A stretch of 64,000 nt of DNA from Pseudarthrobacter defluvii. Its GTDB lineage: Bacteria; Actinomycetota; Actinomycetes; Actinomycetales; Micrococcaceae. Where the stretch lies: NCBI RefSeq assembly GCF_030816725.1, contig NZ_JAUSYG010000001.1, forward strand, positions 3,782,001 through 3,846,000, written 5' to 3'. Of the stretch, positions 26,593 through 35,274 are shown in pieces. The number at the start of each line of letters is the position of its first letter. The first letter of the stretch is position 1. The notes beneath the pieces are model-generated. The model searched no databases, had not been told where the DNA came from, and saw nothing but the letters and a program-made list of their open reading frames with translations. The position numbers and the translations under genes were made by a program.

Positions 26593-27507
26593 ATGGGACA
26601 CGATCACAGCCACGGGATCACCGCCACGCGGCGGCACCGGAAACGCCTTGTGGCCGTCCTGGGGATCACCCTTGGGGTGGTGGTCATCCAGATCGTGGGG
26701 GCCGTGCTGTCCGGATCGCTCTCCCTGCTGGCGGACGCCGGGCACATGCTCTCCGATGCTGCCGGCGTCACCATCGCCCTGCTGGCCGCCTGGATCGCAG
26801 GCCGCCCCGCGAGCGAACAGCGGACCTACGGCTACCAGCGTGCGGAGGTTCTGGCGGCCCTTGCCAATGCGCTGATCCTGATCGTGATCTCCGTGGTCAT
26901 CTTCACCGAGGCGGTCCGGCGGTTTGGGGCGCCCCCGGAAGTGCAGACGGACATCATGCTGTTTGCCGCCGTCGTGGGCGCCGTGGCCAACCTGGTGTCG
27001 CTGTTGGTCCTCCGCACGGCGCAGGACCAGAGCCTGAACATCCGCGGCGCGTACCTGGAAGTGCTGGGTGACCTCCTGGGCTCAGTGGCCGTCATCATTG
27101 CAGCCGTGGTGATCATGATGACCGGTTTCCAAGCGGCGGACACCATTGCCTCCGTCCTCATCGCGCTGATGATCCTCCCCCGGGCCTGGAGCCTGCTGCG
27201 TGACGTGGTGGACGTCCTGCTGGAGGCCAGCCCGAAAGGCGTGGAGGTGCAGATGATCCGCGAGCACATCCTTTCGGTGGCCGGCGTAACCGACGTCCAC
27301 GACATCCACATCTGGACCATCACCTCAGGCGTCCCGGTGTTCTCCGCGCACGTGGTGGTGGAAGACGGAGTGCTCAATGCGCGGGGCGCCGACCAGCTGC
27401 TGGACAAGCTCATCACGTGCCTGGGCTCGCATTTCGATACGGACCATTGCACCTTCCAATTGGAGCCTGCCAGCCATTCCGAACACGAGGAACACCAACA
27501 CGCCTGA
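26593..27507 (+). CDS. Cation diffusion facilitator (Zn/Cd/Co exporter)
   Basis: From ATG 26593 the protein is 304 residues. It has a His-rich start (MGHDHSHG), six helices, the metal-site pair LLADAGHMLSDAAGV in helix 2 and its counterpart in helix 5, the C-terminal cytoplasmic domain (VTDVHDIHIWTITSG) and a His-rich tail (EHEEHQHA). It exports divalent metals in exchange for protons, like CzcD/ZitB. It starts 10 bases after the metallopeptidase stop with no ribosome site; a possible -10 (TAGCCT, 26580-26585) lies 7 bases before the ATG. Confidence 0.94.
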   Translation: MGHDHSHGITATRRHRKRLVAVLGITLGVVVIQIVGAVLSGSLSLLADAGHMLSDAAGVTIALLAAWIAGRPASEQRTYGYQRAEVLAALANALILIVISVVIFTEAVRRFGAPPEVQTDIMLFAAVVGAVANLVSLLVLRTAQDQSLNIRGAYLEVLGDLLGSVAVIIAAVVIMMTGFQAADTIASVLIALMILPRAWSLLRDVVDVLLEASPKGVEVQMIREHILSVAGVTDVHDIHIWTITSGVPVFSAHVVVEDGVLNARGADQLLDKLITCLGSHFDTDHCTFQLEPASHSEHEEHQHA

Positions 27508-27690
27508 CGCGACACACCCGCGCTGATTCCGCCGCTAATGACATTGTTGTGGTTTATGTTATTGATGTGACTGCTGTTGCCAATGTGCAAACTGTCACGT
27601 AGCCTCGGACTGCTGGCGAGCAGCTGAGGGGCACCGTCGTGCCGCATCCAGAACCTCACTCCCAGCCTTACCGTTGCGAGGTCTCTGCAG

Positions 27691-29220
27691 ATGGCTTTAT
27701 CCGGATCCGGCCGCAGGACGGCTGTGCTGTGCGCCGCCGTCGTACTCTTTGCTTCCGTAGCGACGCCCGCAGCCGCAATCCCGCCACTGTCTTCTCCCCT
27801 GGCCGTTCCGGCGTCGCCCGAGATCCCTTCGCCCGAGGACATTGCCGCTGCCAAGGCCAGCGAGTCCGCGACGGCGGACCAGGTCACCGCCATCGAGCGC
27901 ATCCTGGCGGACGCATCCACCGCCCAACAGGCGGCATTCGCGGTGGCCATGCAGGCCAACAATGCCTACAGCGAGGCGCTGGTGGAACTGCAGCAGCGGA
28001 CCGAGGCCGCATCGGTAGCTTCCGCGAAGGCCGCCTCGGCCCGGGATCAGCAGGACAAAACCCGGAAGCAGGTGGGCCAGCTCGCCGGTGACCTCTACCG
28101 CAACGGGGGCCTGAACCCCACCCTCGGAACCTTTGCCAGCGGGGGTGAAAGCCTGCAACAGGCCGCCACGCTCGAGGCCCTCTCTGCCAGCCGCAGCCGG
28201 GCCTTTGAAGCTGCCGACGCCGCGGCCACCGCAAACCGCTCCCTCACCGCGGCCGCGGAGGATGCCACCAAGGCTGCTGATGATGCAGCGAAGACCGCAG
28301 AGCAACGGAAGTCCCAGGCGGAACAGGCCAACGCCGCACAGGTGAAGGCCGTAGCCGACGCGAAGGCGCAGCGGACCGTCCTGGTGGACCAGTTGGCACA
28401 GCTCCGCAACACCACGGTGGCGCTCGAATCAGCCCGCGTGGATGCCTTGGACCGGCAGCGTGAGGAGGCACGTCTGGCCGCTTTGTCCGCCGCTGCCGAC
28501 AAGGCCGCCGCGGATAAGGCAGCCCAGGATCAGGCTGCCCGGACCCAGAATGACCAGAGCCGGAGTGACCGGAGCCAGGCATCCGGGCAGAACAACCGCG
28601 CGCAGGATGCACCCCCTGCGGCCCCTGCTCCGGCAGTACCTGCCCCCGCGGCGCCTGCACCCGCTCCTGCCCCGGCTCCCGCACCGGCGCCTGCACCCGC
28701 ACCTGCCCCGGCTCCCGCACCGGCGCCTGCACCGGCGCCTGCACCCGTTCCTGCCCCGGCTCCCGCACCCGCTCCTGCCCCGGCTCCCGCACCGGCGCCT
28801 GCTCCCGCTCCAGCCCCCGCCCCTGCTCCCGCGCCTTCCACCGGTTCAGGTACCTATGAGGCCGCGATCTCCGTTGCGCTGGGGAAGGTGGGCGCACCGT
28901 ACTACTACCAGTGGGGCGGTACCGGGGTCTATGGTTTCGACTGCTCAGGCCTGGTGCAGCACGCCTTCGCCGCAGCCGGGAAGTATCTGCCGCGCACGGC
29001 TTCACAGCAGTACGCCGCCGCCCCGGTCCACGTCCCCATTTCACAGGCCCGCCGCGGCGACCTGCTGGTCTGGGGCTCCGCGCCGAACTTCTACCACGTG
29101 GCCATTTACCTGGGGAACGGCCAGGTGGTGCAGGCCCTCAACCCGCAGGAAGGCATCACCGTTTCCAGCATCAGCTCGATGGTGGGCATGGAGCTCTACC
29201 CGTACGCAGCGCGCTACTAA
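27691..29220 (+). CDS. Secreted NlpC/P60 peptidoglycan hydrolase with Pro-Ala linker
   Basis: The 509-residue protein has a signal peptide (cleavage near residue 29, PAAA-IPP), a long helical coiled-coil region (about 45-275), a Pro-Ala linker of about 76 residues and a C-terminal NlpC/P60 domain. The catalytic cysteine is in YGFDCSGLVQHAF and the histidine in NFYHVAIYLGNG. This is the RipA/PcsB-like layout, where the coiled coil controls a D,L-endopeptidase that cuts stem peptides, often in cell separation. The start is supported by the signal peptide. The leader (27508-27690) holds two small hairpins and an AT-rich patch. Confidence 0.93.
   Translation: MALSGSGRRTAVLCAAVVLFASVATPAAAIPPLSSPLAVPASPEIPSPEDIAAAKASESATADQVTAIERILADASTAQQAAFAVAMQANNAYSEALVELQQRTEAASVASAKAASARDQQDKTRKQVGQLAGDLYRNGGLNPTLGTFASGGESLQQAATLEALSASRSRAFEAADAAATANRSLTAAAEDATKAADDAAKTAEQRKSQAEQANAAQVKAVADAKAQRTVLVDQLAQLRNTTVALESARVDALDRQREEARLAALSAAADKAAADKAAQDQAARTQNDQSRSDRSQASGQNNRAQDAPPAAPAPAVPAPAAPAPAPAPAPAPAPAPAPAPAPAPAPAPAPAPVPAPAPAPAPAPAPAPAPAPAPAPAPAPAPSTGSGTYEAAISVALGKVGAPYYYQWGGTGVYGFDCSGLVQHAFAAAGKYLPRTASQQYAAAPVHVPISQARRGDLLVWGSAPNFYHVAIYLGNGQVVQALNPQEGITVSSISSMVGMELYPYAARY
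28609..28836 (+). repeat. Pro-Ala coding tandem repeat
   Basis: About 76 codons alternate Ala and Pro with occasional Val. At DNA level a 20-base unit beginning CCTGCCCCGGCT occurs four times with variable spacers. It encodes an extended, rigid linker that lets the hydrolase domain reach through the wall. Antisense reading gives a false Gly-Ala protein. Confidence 0.9.
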
Positions 29221-29286
29221 GCTGCGCGGATGGCTGCCTGCCCCAGCCCGGCTGAGCCGCGGCGCTGAAGTTCCCAGCCGCCGTCG

Positions 29287-30165
29287 TCAGCTCAGGATGT
29301 CCTTGGTGACGAACCGGCCGTAGGCGAGCGCCCCGAAGACTGCCACGTAGCCGGCCTGGAGCAGTGCGTTGCTGCCGAAGGAATCCCAAGCCACGGGCTG
29401 GCGGAGCATGTCGCCGAACCCAAGCCAGTAGTGGCTGAAGAGCCACGGGTGCAGCCACTCCAGCTGCGGAAGCTGGTCCATGACCTGTGAGACCACCGAG
29501 ACCACCACCGTGGCGGCCATCGCCCCGACCGGAACCACCGTCAGTGTGGACAGGAACAGCCCTATCGCGGACAGACCGGCCAGGGATACTGCAAGGTACG
29601 CGGCGATCAGCACGATGCGCAGGGGAGCTTCGGACGGTTGCACCACGCCTCCGGAGAGCAGTGTCACGGGGCCTACCGGGAAAAGCGCCGCTCCGATGGC
29701 CGCCCCGGCAAGGCCCACGGTCAACGGGGCCACGATGCAGAAGGCCAGGGCACCGGCGTATTTGACCAGGAGGAGCCGCACCCGTCCGGCCGGGGCCACC
29801 AGCAGGTACCGGAGGGTTCCCAGGTTCGCCTCCCCAGCGATCGTGTCCCCGGCCACCACACCCACGGCGAGCGGCATGAACAGCGGGACGGAGACCAGCA
29901 TGGCGGTAAAGGCGACGAAGAGGCCGTTCTGGGTGATCCGGTCAAGGAACGCGGGACCCCGGCCGGGTGGTACGGCGGATGAGATCTTCACGGCGACGGC
30001 TATGAGGACCGGGATGGCGGCCAGGGACAGGAGCAGCGCCCACGTGCGCCGGCGCCCGAACAACACCTTGAGTTCGGACCCCAGCAGGGAGAATCCGGAG
30101 CTTCGGCTGGCTGACCTCGAAGCTCCGGCAATCCCGGGCATGTCCGCTGGCACATCGGAGGGCAC
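29287..30165 (-). CDS. ABC-2 type exporter permease
   Basis: The frame opens at 30228, but a GTG at 30165, one base after the ATPase stop, is the more likely start; it gives 292 residues. The protein has one long N-terminal helix (KVLFGRRRTWALLLSLAAIPVL region), then five further helices with AGDTIAGEANLGTLRYLL, typical of ABC-2 permeases. With the ATPase it would form a small-molecule or lipid exporter. Substrate unknown. Confidence 0.85.
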   Translation of the reverse strand: MPSDVPADMPGIAGASRSASRSSGFSLLGSELKVLFGRRRTWALLLSLAAIPVLIAVAVKISSAVPPGRGPAFLDRITQNGLFVAFTAMLVSVPLFMPLAVGVVAGDTIAGEANLGTLRYLLVAPAGRVRLLLVKYAGALAFCIVAPLTVGLAGAAIGAALFPVGPVTLLSGGVVQPSEAPLRIVLIAAYLAVSLAGLSAIGLFLSTLTVVPVGAMAATVVVSVVSQVMDQLPQLEWLHPWLFSHYWLGFGDMLRQPVAWDSFGSNALLQAGYVAVFGALAYGRFVTKDILS

Positions 30166-30166
30166 A

Positions 30167-31147
30167 CTACTGGGCAACGTCGAATCCTTCCCCGGTGAGG
30201 GCGACAAAGCGGTCTTCAAGGCTTTCACGCTCGACGGCGAAGCCCCTGACCCGGACGCCTGCCTGGACCAGGTGCGCCACGACGTCCTCGGGAAGCACCT
30301 CCGGCTGGTGGGCCCCGGTTTGAAGCACCGCCATCACAGTCTCCCCGTCGGGTTGTGCACGCAGGGGGTCAGTGTTCCCTGATTCGGATGCAAGCCCCAG
30401 CCGGGCCAGGACCCCGCGGGCCGTCCCGCCGTCCGGGGTCACCAGCCGGAGCCGGGTGGACCCCGCCTGCCGCAGCTCAGCCAAGGGCCCCTGGGCCACG
30501 AGCTTTCCGGCACTCATGACGGCTGCGTGAGTGCACATCTGGTCCACCTCGGCCAGCAGGTGGCTGGACACGAAAACGGTGGTGCCCTCATGCGCCAGGG
30601 ACCGCACCAGGTTGCGGACCTCCCGGGTGCCCTGTGGATCCAGGCCGTTGGTGGGCTCGTCCAGCACCAGCAGGTCCCGCGGTGACAGCAAGGCATTGGC
30701 TATCCCCAGCCGCTGCTTCATTCCCAGCGAGTACGCGTGCACCCGTTTGCCTGCCGCGTGCTCCAGGCCCACACGTTCCAGCGCCTCCTGCACCCGGGCC
30801 TTGCGGGTTGCGGGGACAGTATGCGGGCTGGCCGAATCCAGCCGGTGGAGGTTGGCGGCGCCGGACAGAAAGGGGTAGAAGGCGGGCCCTTCAACCAGCG
30901 CGCCCACACGCGGCAGTACCTCGTGGAGTTTGTCCGGCATCCGCTGGCCAAGGAGGCTTACCGTCCCGGCGGACGCTCCTGCCAGGCCCAGCAGCATGCG
31001 GATGGTTGTGGTTTTGCCTGACCCGTTGGGTCCCAGGAAACCGAAGACCGTTCCGTGCGGGACGGCCAAGTCCACGCGGTCGACGGCGGCCTGCTGGCCA
31101 AAGCGCTTGCTCAGTCCCTGCGTCTCAATCGCCAGGGCGCCGCTCAT
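30167..31147 (-). CDS. ABC exporter ATPase
   Basis: The 326-residue ATPase has Walker A (GPNGSGKTT, about residues 39-47), a signature motif YSLGMKQRLGIANALL, Walker B (LLVLDEPTNGLDPQG) and a switch His (VFVSSHLLAEVD). The C-terminal extension is typical of ABC-2 exporters of the bacitracin or antibiotic type. It sits between the LolA-like gene and the permease on the same strand. Export function follows from the pairing. Confidence 0.94.
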   Translation of the reverse strand: MSGALAIETQGLSKRFGQQAAVDRVDLAVPHGTVFGFLGPNGSGKTTTIRMLLGLAGASAGTVSLLGQRMPDKLHEVLPRVGALVEGPAFYPFLSGAANLHRLDSASPHTVPATRKARVQEALERVGLEHAAGKRVHAYSLGMKQRLGIANALLSPRDLLVLDEPTNGLDPQGTREVRNLVRSLAHEGTTVFVSSHLLAEVDQMCTHAAVMSAGKLVAQGPLAELRQAGSTRLRLVTPDGGTARGVLARLGLASESGNTDPLRAQPDGETVMAVLQTGAHQPEVLPEDVVAHLVQAGVRVRGFAVERESLEDRFVALTGEGFDVAQ

Positions 31148-31209
31148 CGGGCCAGCCTTCGGCAGGCCGGACTGAACTCTCCGGCCACCATTCCCCCTGC
31201 GGCCACCAC

Positions 31210-32370
31210 TTACTGGGCCGCTGCTGCTGACTGCAGCCGTTCCGGCGGCACCATTCCTGCGAAGATGCGTCCGTCGTCTGTGATCAGGACGTTGAGCAGG
31301 GCGGTGGAGAGCAGCCGGCCACCGGGTACGGCGACCGCAGCCGGGGACAGCAGCGGATCCTGCAGCATCATGTCCGCCTCTGCAGCAGATCCACGCACGG
31401 TGCCCACCACGGCCTCCCAGCCGGTCCCGCTCACGGAGACGTGGCCCTTGCCCCCGTTGTGCATGGCGTCCTGGCGGGAGCCGTCGGCGGGGTCATCCGG
31501 CCTGTCAGGAACGGGGAGTTCCTTGAGCGTGCTGCCCGGCGGCGGGCTGAAGCTGAAGACCGACTGGTCCGGGGCAGCCAGGGAGAGGTTGGTGAAACCG
31601 GAACTGAAGGCAGGCCTGTCCGCTCCGCGCGCGGTCACCTGGACGGACAGGGGCAAGCCGTTTTGGCCGTCGACGGCGATGGCCACCTTGCCCACCAAGG
31701 TTGCGTCCGTGCGCGGCTCAATCAGCAGGTTGTACGCGGCCCGCCCGGCCACGGAAACGTCCGGTCCCACGGAAACGGCAGTGTTGGGGTCAATCTTCGA
31801 AAGGAACTGCTGGGCCATTTCGGCGGGTGTATACACGCCGCCTGGACCCTGGCGGTCCTTTGAAAGCGAGGGGGCGTGCGCGGGCATGGTGGCGTGTGCT
31901 GCCGTGTTGTCCTTCGACGAATAGAACCAGACGTCATTGCCGTGCCGGATAACATCCCGCTCGGCCAGTTGGTCCATCACCTGGACGCGGGCGTTGTCCT
32001 TGCCATCCACGTAGAGGCGCGCGGTGTGGGTGCCGGTCAGCATTTCAATGACCGAAGCGGCGCTGCCCGGAGACGCAGGCCCGGAAGGCTTGCCGGTGGT
32101 GGGCAACTCCGGCAGGCCCAGTTCGGCCGACTGCTCCACGGTCCCGGAGAATGCCTGCACCTGGTGGCTTGCCGCCAGTTCCAGGACCTGGGCGGGCGTC
32201 TTGGTGGGCAAGGGGTTGCTGGCCCCTGCCGGGAGGGACACTGTGAGGGCACCCGCGGCGATGACCACCGGAGCCGCCGCGGCGGGCATCCACCGCAGCC
32301 ACGCGCGCCGGTTCAGGGGTGTGGTGTTAACTTGCAGCCGTCCGCTGGAATCCAGCCTGTTGGAGCCCAT
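31210..32370 (-). CDS. Secreted LolA/MucB-like protein (DUF2092-type)
   Basis: The 386-residue protein has a twin-Arg-like N-terminus (LNRRAWLRWMP) before a hydrophobic signal (about residues 30-50, cleavage near PAGA-SNPL). The mature part has a LolA/RseB-like beta half-barrel (AFSGTVEQSAELGLPEL, DNARVQVMDQLAERDVIRHGNDVWFYSS). Such proteins bind lipids in Gram-negatives; in actinobacteria the role is unclear. It lies 9 bases after the PEP-utilising enzyme and before an ABC exporter, an arrangement common to this family in actinobacteria (family knowledge). Confidence 0.82.
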   Translation of the reverse strand: MGSNRLDSSGRLQVNTTPLNRRAWLRWMPAAAAPVVIAAGALTVSLPAGASNPLPTKTPAQVLELAASHQVQAFSGTVEQSAELGLPELPTTGKPSGPASPGSAASVIEMLTGTHTARLYVDGKDNARVQVMDQLAERDVIRHGNDVWFYSSKDNTAAHATMPAHAPSLSKDRQGPGGVYTPAEMAQQFLSKIDPNTAVSVGPDVSVAGRAAYNLLIEPRTDATLVGKVAIAVDGQNGLPLSVQVTARGADRPAFSSGFTNLSLAAPDQSVFSFSPPPGSTLKELPVPDRPDDPADGSRQDAMHNGGKGHVSVSGTGWEAVVGTVRGSAAEADMMLQDPLLSPAAVAVPGGRLLSTALLNVLITDDGRIFAGMVPPERLQSAAAAQ

Positions 32371-32379
32371 AGATAAAGA

Positions 32380-35220
32380 CTACGCCCGTGCCGGCGGCTC
32401 CGCGCCCCTGGCCGCCCTGCCATCCTCCAGCGTGCCGGGTTCTTCCGGCACTACGGTTCCCGCACCGCCGTCGACCGTTATTTTTTGGCCGGTGGTTATC
32501 GCGCTGGTGGCGTCGGGCACTCCTACAACCGCCGGGATGCCGTACTCCCTGGCCACGACTGCGCCGTGGGAGTTTGCTCCGCCCATCTCCATCACCAGCC
32601 CTCCGGCCGTCAGGAACAGCGGAGTCCAGCCGGGGTCCGTAGACGGTGCAACCAGGATTTCACCCGGCTCAAGGCGGGCTCCGACCGGATCCAGGATGAC
32701 CCGTGCTGCAGCAGTCACCGTTCCGGCCGAGGCAGGGCTGCCGGACAGGGTTCCGTCCCCTTCCATTCCGACGGCGGTCCGCACCGCCTCGGGTTCGGTA
32801 CCGTCCGAGAGCAACACCCTGGGGATGTTCCGGCGACTGAGCTCCCGGTCATACTCCTGGCGCCGGGCCGACACAAGTTCCCGCAGGTCACGGGGCGGGT
32901 TTTCCATGTCCGGGCTATTGCCGGCCAACCCCCGGCGGACCTCCGCGAAGTCCAGGAAGAAAATGTCGTCCTGCCGCTCAATGGTGCCCGCTTCTTCCAA
33001 CTCCCTGCCCACCACGAGCAACTGCCGCCGGACTTCCCCGAGCCCGAGCACCAGCTGGTACTTTGGCAGCTCCCGCCGCCCGGCAAACAACCGCGCCCTG
33101 CGCAGCGCGGCACGCACCAGCATGCCCCGAATCCTGCCCTGGGCGGCCGCGCGGGCAACGAGCCTGCCCACCTGTTCTTCCGCGTCCCTGGCGGCCTCGC
33201 TGAACTGCATGTCAGGTGCGAGCGCGGGGTCGTCCAGCCGAAGGTAGTTGGCGAGGATCCCGAGGATGTGGGCCGGTTCCTCCGACCACCGCGGCAGCCC
33301 GACGTCGATTTCGCCCACTGACCGCTGGCCGTACCTGTCCAGGAACCTGGCCAGACCGGTGTCCAGGCGGGCGGGCAGCTGCCCGGCCTGGAAACGGGCC
33401 GCCAGGACCGACGGATTCTCCGTCAACAGTGCGGTGCGTGAGTCAGAGTCTTCCTGGATGGCTGAGGCGAGGTGCCACAACTCCAGGTCCATTTCGGTGG
33501 TGACGTTGTGCGGCAGACCCCGGATCACCGCCTGCAGCTCCTCCCACGCATTTCCGCCCACCAGCTTTCCGGCAATGCCCAGCATGGCGAAGCCCACGGC
33601 AGGAAGGGGAAGAATGGCCGGCACAATCAGGAACAGGCGGGATCCGACGAGTGACTCGGCGTGGTCAAGGCGGGCCAGGGCACTGTCAGCACCGTTGGAA
33701 GCCAGTGACGCCTCGAAATCACGGGTGAACCGGTCAAGACGGCGCATGGCCGCACGGGGCCGGACCAGCGCACGGAGGAGTGTGGCAGGAACTCTGGCCT
33801 GGATCGCCACGGGGGCAACGTGGCGCAGCATCCCGAACGGCGTCCTCCAGGTGACCGAAAAGGCGGGGTCCTCCATCAGCCGGCGCATGACCGCGGCGGT
33901 CCGCGCTTCCATGATGTCGAAAACCCGTGGAACGATGCGCCGGCCTATGGCGCTGCGAATGGGAGTGGTGAAGTCGACGTAGATCCGTTGCCCGGCTTCA
34001 GCATAGGGGGACGGCCCACTGCGCGGATCAGGAACAGGGAAGCCGGCAGCCGTGGCCACTGAGGAGGCGATGAGGCGAACGGCCGCGAGCCCCATGGGGG
34101 TGAGCGGCCGGGTCAGCCCCTGGGCCAGGCTGAAGCAAAGGTAGGCCCTGGTGCCGCCAACAGCGGCCCTCCCCTGTGGGATCCTGCCGGCGGCACCATT
34201 GCTCCTCGGAACGGGGTACAGCGTGGTGATGGGCCTGGACTGCGTGAGCCACAGGGCCCCTGTGCGGCCGATGGCCCACTCGGTGTCCTGCGGAGAGCCG
34301 AAATGCTCCTCAGCCTGCAGCCCCAGGCGTGCGAGCGCACGCAACTGGCGCTCTGCCAGGCAGGCAGCGCCGTGGTCCTCGGGCAGTTCCCGGATCTGCG
34401 TACCGCCCCCGGGGACCGGGCGCACCTCAACGCCCTTGGCGCCCAGTTCCTGGTCCAGCACCCTGCCGGTCAAGGCATCCACCACGAAGTGGTCGGGATT
34501 GACGGCGCCGGAGACAACAGCCTCACCCAGGCCGGGACTGGCGTCGATGACCACTTGGCGGCGGCTGCCGGTAAGGGGGTTTGCCGTGAACATGACGCCT
34601 GCGGTCTCTGCGTCCACCATCCGCTGGACCACCACCGCGAGCGCCACGCCTGCCGGGTCCATCCCCAGACCCGCCCGGTAGGCAGTTGCCCGGTCGGTCC
34701 ACAGCGACGCCCAGCACCGCCGGACGGCGTCCAGCACCGCAGGCACTCCGACCACGTTGAGGTACGTGTCCTGCTGCCCGGCGAAGCTGGCGAACGGCAG
34801 GTCTTCAGCAGTGGCGGAGGACCTGACCGCCACCGGAACGTCGGGACCCAGACCCGCGTAGGCCTGTTCCACGGCCGCGGAAACCGCCGCCGGAAGGGGC
34901 GCCGCCAGGATGGCTGCCCGTGCCGTCCCGGCCAGTTCATTGAGCCGGCCCGGCTCTATCGTGGCGGCGCCGGCTGAAAGGTCAGCGTAGACCCCGGCCA
35001 GCGCCGGAAGCACGGAGCCGCCGGCGGCGACGGCCTGCCGGTATGCGGCGGTGGTGAGGCAGAAGCCTTCCGGAACCGGCAACCCTGCGGACAGGAGCTC
35101 CCCAAGATTGGCTGCCTTGCCGCCCACCACCGCCAGCATCCGGGCGTTGAGATGACGCAGGTCCAGTACCAGCCCGGCGTCCGCGCTGGTGCCGGCTAAC
35201 AGCGGCCCTTGCTGTTCCAT
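32380..35220 (-). CDS. Rifampin-phosphotransferase-like / PEP-synthase-like enzyme
   Basis: The 946-residue protein has an N-terminal ATP-grasp pyruvate/PEP-binding domain (GKAANLGELLSAGLPVPEGF; AVRSSATAEDLPFASFAGQQ), closing with WLTQSRPITTLYP as in rifampin phosphotransferases. A long middle helical domain (about 350-830) and a C-terminal phosphohistidine domain follow, with the swivelling His in GGANSHGAVVAREYGIPAVV. The order ATP-grasp, middle, His-domain matches Rph, not PEP synthase, which has a C-terminal TIM barrel. It should phosphorylate a small molecule from ATP via the His domain; rifamycin is only a candidate. The universal stress gene lies 54 bases upstream. Confidence 0.85.
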   Translation of the reverse strand: MEQQGPLLAGTSADAGLVLDLRHLNARMLAVVGGKAANLGELLSAGLPVPEGFCLTTAAYRQAVAAGGSVLPALAGVYADLSAGAATIEPGRLNELAGTARAAILAAPLPAAVSAAVEQAYAGLGPDVPVAVRSSATAEDLPFASFAGQQDTYLNVVGVPAVLDAVRRCWASLWTDRATAYRAGLGMDPAGVALAVVVQRMVDAETAGVMFTANPLTGSRRQVVIDASPGLGEAVVSGAVNPDHFVVDALTGRVLDQELGAKGVEVRPVPGGGTQIRELPEDHGAACLAERQLRALARLGLQAEEHFGSPQDTEWAIGRTGALWLTQSRPITTLYPVPRSNGAAGRIPQGRAAVGGTRAYLCFSLAQGLTRPLTPMGLAAVRLIASSVATAAGFPVPDPRSGPSPYAEAGQRIYVDFTTPIRSAIGRRIVPRVFDIMEARTAAVMRRLMEDPAFSVTWRTPFGMLRHVAPVAIQARVPATLLRALVRPRAAMRRLDRFTRDFEASLASNGADSALARLDHAESLVGSRLFLIVPAILPLPAVGFAMLGIAGKLVGGNAWEELQAVIRGLPHNVTTEMDLELWHLASAIQEDSDSRTALLTENPSVLAARFQAGQLPARLDTGLARFLDRYGQRSVGEIDVGLPRWSEEPAHILGILANYLRLDDPALAPDMQFSEAARDAEEQVGRLVARAAAQGRIRGMLVRAALRRARLFAGRRELPKYQLVLGLGEVRRQLLVVGRELEEAGTIERQDDIFFLDFAEVRRGLAGNSPDMENPPRDLRELVSARRQEYDRELSRRNIPRVLLSDGTEPEAVRTAVGMEGDGTLSGSPASAGTVTAAARVILDPVGARLEPGEILVAPSTDPGWTPLFLTAGGLVMEMGGANSHGAVVAREYGIPAVVGVPDATSAITTGQKITVDGGAGTVVPEEPGTLEDGRAARGAEPPARA

Positions 35221-35274
35221 GTTCCGGGTGCCGTATGCCTGAAGTGCGGTATTGCCTGGCGGTCCGGGCGGGAG

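Noticed and set aside
27508..27690. ydaO-type c-di-AMP riboswitch
   Set aside because: Common before actinobacterial wall hydrolases, but I could not find the conserved core elements in this leader.
28530..28841. Antisense 103-residue Gly-Ala protein
   Set aside because: Pure complement of the Pro-Ala repeat in the NlpC/P60 gene.
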